NCBI GenBank assembly: GCA_031271555.1
Contig: JAISVN010000029.1
Coordinates: forward strand, 1-10,918
Length of the DNA stretch: 10,918 nucleotides
DNA from: Candidatus Methanoplasma sp.
GTDB lineage: Archaea > Thermoplasmatota > Thermoplasmata > Methanomassiliicoccales > Methanomethylophilaceae
Direction: 5' to 3'
In this document: positions 8,101-10,918 of the stretch, in pieces
How positions within the stretch are numbered: position 1 is the first letter of the stretch
Layout of the letters: the number at the start of each line of letters is the position of its first letter
The notes under the pieces: model-generated
Told to the model about the DNA's origin: nothing
Databases searched by the model: none
The model's input: the letters and a program-made list of their open reading frames with translations, nothing else
Position numbers and translations under genes: made by a program

Positions 8101-8897
8101 GCATTAGGTGTGATGATGGAGCCGACTATCGCTTTACCGTCCTTTTTGAAATATTGTTCCACCAATTTTATGGCGCCGGTGGAACCGGTTATATCGCTGG
8201 GTGCGGGTATGTAGAAGACAGGTATCGTGTTCGCTCCGAGCTTTTCCACTTCCCTTATCAATATGTTGTAAGGCTCCAGCTTTTTATTGAGCCACGCACC
8301 GTGGGGGAACATTATGCCCACCGTAGGCTTCTCCGGGTCTAAAGTGGGGTAGTAATCCTCAGGTTTCACATCCAGCGGGAAGTCCGGATGATAAAGGCCC
8401 TGGGCGCGGCTCCTCACAGGTTCAGGTACGTCTATTTCTGCGCCTCCGATATTTTTGAGCAACCAGAGGACCAAGCCCTTGCGGTTTTCTTCGCCGCCCA
8501 ACTGTATGTACCTCCTGATCATCAGGAACTCTTCATCCGTTCCTTTGAACAGCGGACGGTTGTCTATTACGGATTCCTCTATGTTGCAAAGAAGGAACGT
8601 ATTGATACTGTTCTCAAGGATGCATGCTTTCAGCGGGTCGAATTTCTTGTACCCGGACACATCGCCGTGCATGTTGATCATGAATAGGTCGGAGGACCTC
8701 GCCGCCTTCTGCATCTCTCTGAACTCTTTAGGATCTCTGATGGTGTCCTCTGAGTCGAAGGTTATGAAGTTGATCGAGATCCCATCGGTCTTTTCGAACA
8801 GATTCCCCAACACCGGTGCAAGATTCATTCCTCCGACATTCAGATAGACTATTGTGAGTTCTTTACCTTTTTTTGCAGTGTTTTTGTACATCCTCAT
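5115..8897 (-). CDS. cobN: CobN-type cobalt/metal chelatase large subunit, paralog 1 (complete)
   Basis: Full-length CobN/ChlH/BchH family subunit, about 1,260 aa, a normal length. It is expected to hold the corrin or porphyrin and the metal (classically Co2+ into a hydrogenobyrinate-type substrate) while ChlI/ChlD hydrolyse ATP. Landmarks are an N-terminal [11 protein letters not shown] strand, [20 protein letters not shown], and the signature [20 protein letters not shown] with GTHG at about residues 551-554. Further on are [32 protein letters not shown], here quoted only as its GNAHLLPTG core, and [11 protein letters not shown] and YGRKWRG. I chose ATG 8897 because AAAGGAGG (8914-8907) sits 9 nt before it. 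The upstream in-frame ATG at 8906 abuts that site with no spacing, and ATG 8891 is also possible. It stands alone behind a divergent promoter shared with a substrate-binding protein gene. Its stop codon falls at the junction with an ATPase remnant. The other CobN (1-1757) is clearly paralogous. Which substrate or metal each handles is unknown. Confidence 0.95.
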   Translation of the reverse strand: [1260 protein letters not shown]

Positions 8898-8906
8898 TAA
8901 ATGCAT

Positions 8907-8914
8907 CCTCCTTT
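8907..8914 (-). promoter_or_regulatory. Ribosome binding site of full-length cobN
   Basis: Reads AAAGGAGG on the minus strand. The spacing is 9 nt to ATG 8897, 15 nt to ATG 8891 and 0 nt to ATG 8906, which makes 8897 the best start. Confidence 0.7.
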
Positions 8915-8926
8915 GGCATTACTTAT

Positions 8927-8945
8927 GTTGGAGTATACATCCAAC
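8927..8945. promoter_or_regulatory. Operator-like inverted repeat GTTGGA-N7-TCCAAC in the divergent promoter
   Basis: Perfect 6-bp arms, GTTGGA and TCCAAC, with a 7-nt spacer (GTATACA). Arm sequence and spacing match the chlI promoter site at 4683-4703. The repeat directly abuts the TATA element at 8946-8953. For cobN (minus) it lies between the TATA box and the expected transcription start. For the binding-protein gene (plus) it lies just upstream of the TATA box. One bound regulator could thus repress cobN and repress or activate the transporter gene. TTGAA at 8974-8978 resembles part of a half-site but is unpaired. The regulator is not in the window. Confidence 0.65.
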
Positions 8946-8953
8946 TATAAATA
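8946..8953. promoter_or_regulatory. TATA element serving the divergent cobN and binding-protein promoters
   Basis: Reads TATAAATA on the plus strand and TATTTATA on the minus strand, so it is a plausible TBP site in both directions. Starts about 26 nt away would fall near 8923 (minus) and 8976 (plus). Both leaders would then be about 25 nt, each containing a strong GGAGG site. A second, weaker AT element (TTTAATAG, 8965-8972) lies nearby. Confidence 0.6.
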
Positions 8954-8987
8954 TTATGATTCCGATTTAATAGTTGAAATATACCTT

Positions 8988-8995
8988 AAAGGAGG
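8988..8995 (+). promoter_or_regulatory. Ribosome binding site fixing the start at 9001
   Basis: AAAGGAGG with 5-nt spacing to ATG 9001. It rules against the upstream in-frame TTG at 8974, which would place this site inside the coding sequence and put nine charged or polar residues before the membrane segment. Confidence 0.85.
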
Positions 8996-9000
8996 ATAAA

Positions 9001-10086
9001 ATGGATAGTAAATGGATAATAGTGATCATTACAGCTGCAATCATAGTGATTGCGGGCGCAGCGGTCGTCGTTATAGGCGATGATAAAAACGAGAGGGGAA
9101 ATGGACCGGTCACTGTCACAGATGGGCTTGGAAATGAGGTCTACATAGAATCCTCAGACAAAGTATCATCCACATCCGCAACGGTCACAGAGATAATATG
9201 CGGCATAGGAGCATATTCAAAGATCGCAGGCGTTACTGTTGATGACGGACCATACAAAGTGAATGAAAAGATAATAGGTCTGGCCGATGACGGATATCCA
9301 GGTTCCATATTGGAGGGAATTAAGAACAATACCATAACGGACATGGGAGGAATGTGGAACATAGCTGCGGAATCCATCCTTAAATCCGAACCCGATCTTG
9401 TAATAATGGGCGGCTATTTCAACAGCCCCGATACAATAACGGCACTCGGGAATATGGATATCCCCGTGGTAATATGCAAAGACGACAACTCGTTGGATAA
9501 CATCTACTTTAACATAGAGCTCATAGGAAAGGCATTGGGCATGGAATCTGAAGCCGAATCTCTTGTAAAAGACATGAAGTCTTCCATCAAGAAGATAGTG
9601 GATTGGACAGATTCTCTGAATGATGAACCCGAAAGCGTGGCTGTGTTTATGGGGTACGGTTCACAATACGGAACCTATGCCAACGGCCAAACCTACCTGA
9701 TGGGGTCACCGATGATAACAATGCTCGGAGGAACCAATGCGTTCTCCGGCATAAAGGGCATGTATGAGATAGTGTCGACCGAGTCGGTAATTACTGCAAA
9801 TCCAGACATCATAATCGACTCTAGCCCGGCTGGAAAGACAGAACTTGAATCAGTAACTACAAGTACGTTAACCAGCGGCATATCTGCGGTCAAGAATGAC
9901 AGAGTCTATGGCACGTTCGACTCCTGCGGTTCGGCATTTACTTTGACCAGTCAGGGAATTGTAAATTCTGTGGCCATAATGGCGATGTTCATGTATGAGG
10001 ATCATCTGAACTTCGATATAGATCATTTCATGGGCGATGACTACACATCATATCTTGAAAGTTTCTGGAAAATGATCAATGCATAA
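9001..10086 (+). CDS. ABC transporter substrate-binding protein, iron-siderophore/cobalamin class (Peripla_BP_2)
   Basis: Extracytoplasmic binding protein of 361 aa, similar in design to FepB/FhuD/BtuF. It would capture a chelated metal or corrinoid and pass it to a BtuC/FecD-type permease. Residues 5-26 are a strongly hydrophobic segment (IIVIITAAIIVIAG core) after a short MDSKW start. No lipobox cysteine is visible, so it is probably held by an uncleaved N-terminal anchor. The mature part opens with VTVTDGLGNEVYI, typical of the family. The first lobe contains ESILKSEPDLVIMGG, a linking helix spans about residues 162-205, and the second lobe contains ESVITANPDIIIDSS. The start is set by AAAGGAGG at 8988-8995. 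It is transcribed divergently from cobN through a shared operator-bearing promoter. No permease or ATPase gene is in the window, which is odd for this class. A paralog converges on it at 10271-10918. The ligand cannot be determined; corrinoid, haem-like or siderophore are all possible. Confidence 0.93.
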   Translation: MDSKWIIVIITAAIIVIAGAAVVVIGDDKNERGNGPVTVTDGLGNEVYIESSDKVSSTSATVTEIICGIGAYSKIAGVTVDDGPYKVNEKIIGLADDGYPGSILEGIKNNTITDMGGMWNIAAESILKSEPDLVIMGGYFNSPDTITALGNMDIPVVICKDDNSLDNIYFNIELIGKALGMESEAESLVKDMKSSIKKIVDWTDSLNDEPESVAVFMGYGSQYGTYANGQTYLMGSPMITMLGGTNAFSGIKGMYEIVSTESVITANPDIIIDSSPAGKTELESVTTSTLTSGISAVKNDRVYGTFDSCGSAFTLTSQGIVNSVAIMAMFMYEDHLNFDIDHFMGDDYTSYLESFWKMINA

Positions 10087-10112
10087 ACAGTCGGCAAGTA
10101 TTACAAAAAACA

Positions 10113-10136
10113 AACTTTTTATTTCCATTTTTATTG
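10113..10136 (+). terminator. Poly-T terminator of the binding-protein gene
   Basis: Two T5 tracts (10116-10120 and 10128-10132) in a pyrimidine-rich stretch begin about 30 nt after the TAA stop. This is the usual form of a euryarchaeal terminator. No hairpin precedes it. Confidence 0.55.
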
Positions 10137-10173
10137 GTTCGATTGAAAAGATGTCGTTTTAAAGGCTTTAGAA

Positions 10174-10217
10174 TAAAAAAAGAATGGTGCTTATGCAGTT
10201 ACTGCATAAACTACCAT
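10174..10217 (-). terminator. Hairpin plus T-tract terminator of the second binding-protein gene
   Basis: The core TTATGCAGT-T-ACTGCATAA (10191-10209) is a perfect 9-bp inverted repeat. Outer arms ATGGT (10184-10188) and ACCAT (10213-10217) extend the stem beyond a small internal loop. Read on the minus strand, the hairpin is followed by seven T (10181-10175), like a bacterial intrinsic terminator, about 55 nt past the stop of the gene at 10271. On the plus strand it is followed only by a weak AT-rich stretch. Confidence 0.6.
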
Positions 10218-10270
10218 CTTATTTCAATAAAATATTTCTAACAACCGGATGCAGTTATTGAGAAATGGTA

Positions 10271-10918
10271 TCAACTGTTTATCATTTCCCAAAACTGTTG
10301 CATATATCCGGCGTAGTTGGCGCTGTCGAATGCGTCAGGTATATCGAATGTCAGATAATCTTTGTAAATGAACATACAATATAGCGCATACGCGTTCACG
10401 AAATCCTGGTTTGCCTGCCCTGCAGTGGTCTTTGCCCCCTCGATCGTGGTGAATATCAATCCGTTCTTGGCCGCATTCAGATTTCCGATTATTGGATCGG
10501 TGTACATCGACTGAACATACCCCACAGGGTCTGTCACTCCGTCCCCCATTCCAAGTGTTTGATATATCAATATATCCGGGTTGGATTCGGCAATGGTTTC
10601 TTTTGATATCGTAGCATACCTGTCTATGCTTGAGAATACATTATTGACGTGCAGCTCTTCCAACACTGAACTTTGAGGATAGTTCCGGCCTATTGCGATG
10701 TTGGCTGTCATCATGAGGGCTACATCGTATTTTTCCCCGTTCAGCTCTTTCTCCACTATGGATTCGCACCAGTCCCCGACTTTGCCTATGGCAGTTTTCA
10801 TTTCGGATATCATTTTTTCGGCCTCGGATTCTTTGCTGACCGCTTTGCCTATAAGTTCTATTTTACCATATATTTCATCAATGACAGTGTTGCTGCTCGG
10901 GATAACGATGTACTTAAC
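10271..10918 (-). CDS. Second ABC transporter substrate-binding protein, paralog of the one at 9001 (5' end beyond window)
   Basis: C-terminal 215 residues of a Peripla_BP_2 protein; the frame is open to the right edge, so the true start lies outside. The edge residues VKYIVIPSSNT and IYGKIELIGKAVSKESEAE align with IPVVICKDDNS and IYFNIELIGKALGMESEAE of the neighbour, the bridging helix between lobes. The C-terminus LTFDIPDAF...QQFWEMINS aligns with LNFDIDHFM...ESFWKMINA. The ATG at 10813 is internal, not the start. The second lobe differs clearly (RNYPQSSVLEELHVNNVF versus YLMGSPMITMLGGTNAF), so ligand preference may differ. The two genes converge, with 184 nt of terminator sequence between them. 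Its role is presumed to be capture of a metal complex or corrinoid, by family and context only. It may lead a transporter operon to the right, but that is not visible. Confidence 0.9.
   Translation of the reverse strand, partial: VKYIVIPSSNTVIDEIYGKIELIGKAVSKESEAEKMISEMKTAIGKVGDWCESIVEKELNGEKYDVALMMTANIAIGRNYPQSSVLEELHVNNVFSSIDRYATISKETIAESNPDILIYQTLGMGDGVTDPVGYVQSMYTDPIIGNLNAAKNGLIFTTIEGAKTTAGQANQDFVNAYALYCMFIYKDYLTFDIPDAFDSANYAGYMQQFWEMINS

Noticed and set aside
8974..9000. TTG at 8974 as start of the binding protein
   Set aside because: AAAGGAGG at 8988-8995 lies inside this extension and points to ATG 9001. The extension also overlaps the expected transcription start.
10191..10260. ATGCAGTTA(C/T)TG occurring twice (near 10192 and 10251) as an attachment site or insertion-sequence end
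   Set aside because: The match is about 12 nt, with no target duplication, transposase or tRNA nearby. The first copy is explained by the terminator hairpin.

Overview
The window looks archaeal, most likely a euryarchaeote related to the Methanomassiliicoccales/Thermoplasmata. This placement is an inference from style, not from a marker gene. The grounds are archaeal TATA boxes at the expected distance from starts, strong GGAGG ribosome sites, a nearly leaderless chlI, poly-T terminators, N-terminally membrane-anchored substrate-binding proteins, and a CobN/ChlI/ChlD chelatase set. All five visible stop codons are TGA or TAA. Avoidance of TAG would suit a pyrrolysine-using methanogen, but five genes is too small a sample to prove it.

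Layout. Positions 1-4658 hold a tight minus-strand operon, read right to left: chlI (AAA+ motor subunit), chlD (AAA+/von Willebrand A subunit, overlapping chlI by 31 nt) and a CobN-type large chelatase subunit that runs off the left edge. Positions 4659-5114 hold the operon promoter, an AT-rich spacer and a truncated, frameshifted plus-strand AAA ATPase remnant. Positions 5115-8897 hold a second, full-length CobN paralog on the minus strand. A compact divergent promoter (8898-9000) separates it from a plus-strand substrate-binding protein gene of the iron-siderophore/cobalamin ABC transporter class (9001-10086). A convergent intergenic region with terminator signals (10087-10270) is followed by a second, paralogous substrate-binding protein on the minus strand that runs off the right edge.

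How it works together. ChlI and ChlD are expected to form the ATP-driven motor that works with a CobN large subunit to insert a divalent metal into a tetrapyrrole, classically cobalt into a corrin precursor. Two CobN paralogs with one visible ChlI/ChlD pair suggest that two large subunits share one motor. The neighbouring binding proteins suggest uptake of a metal complex or corrinoid.

The most interesting signal is a shared inverted repeat, GTTGGA-N7-TCCAAC. It lies in the chlI promoter, where the TATA box fills the 7-nt spacer, and in the divergent cobN/binding-protein promoter, directly beside the TATA box. One unidentified regulator could therefore control chelatase and uptake as a regulon.
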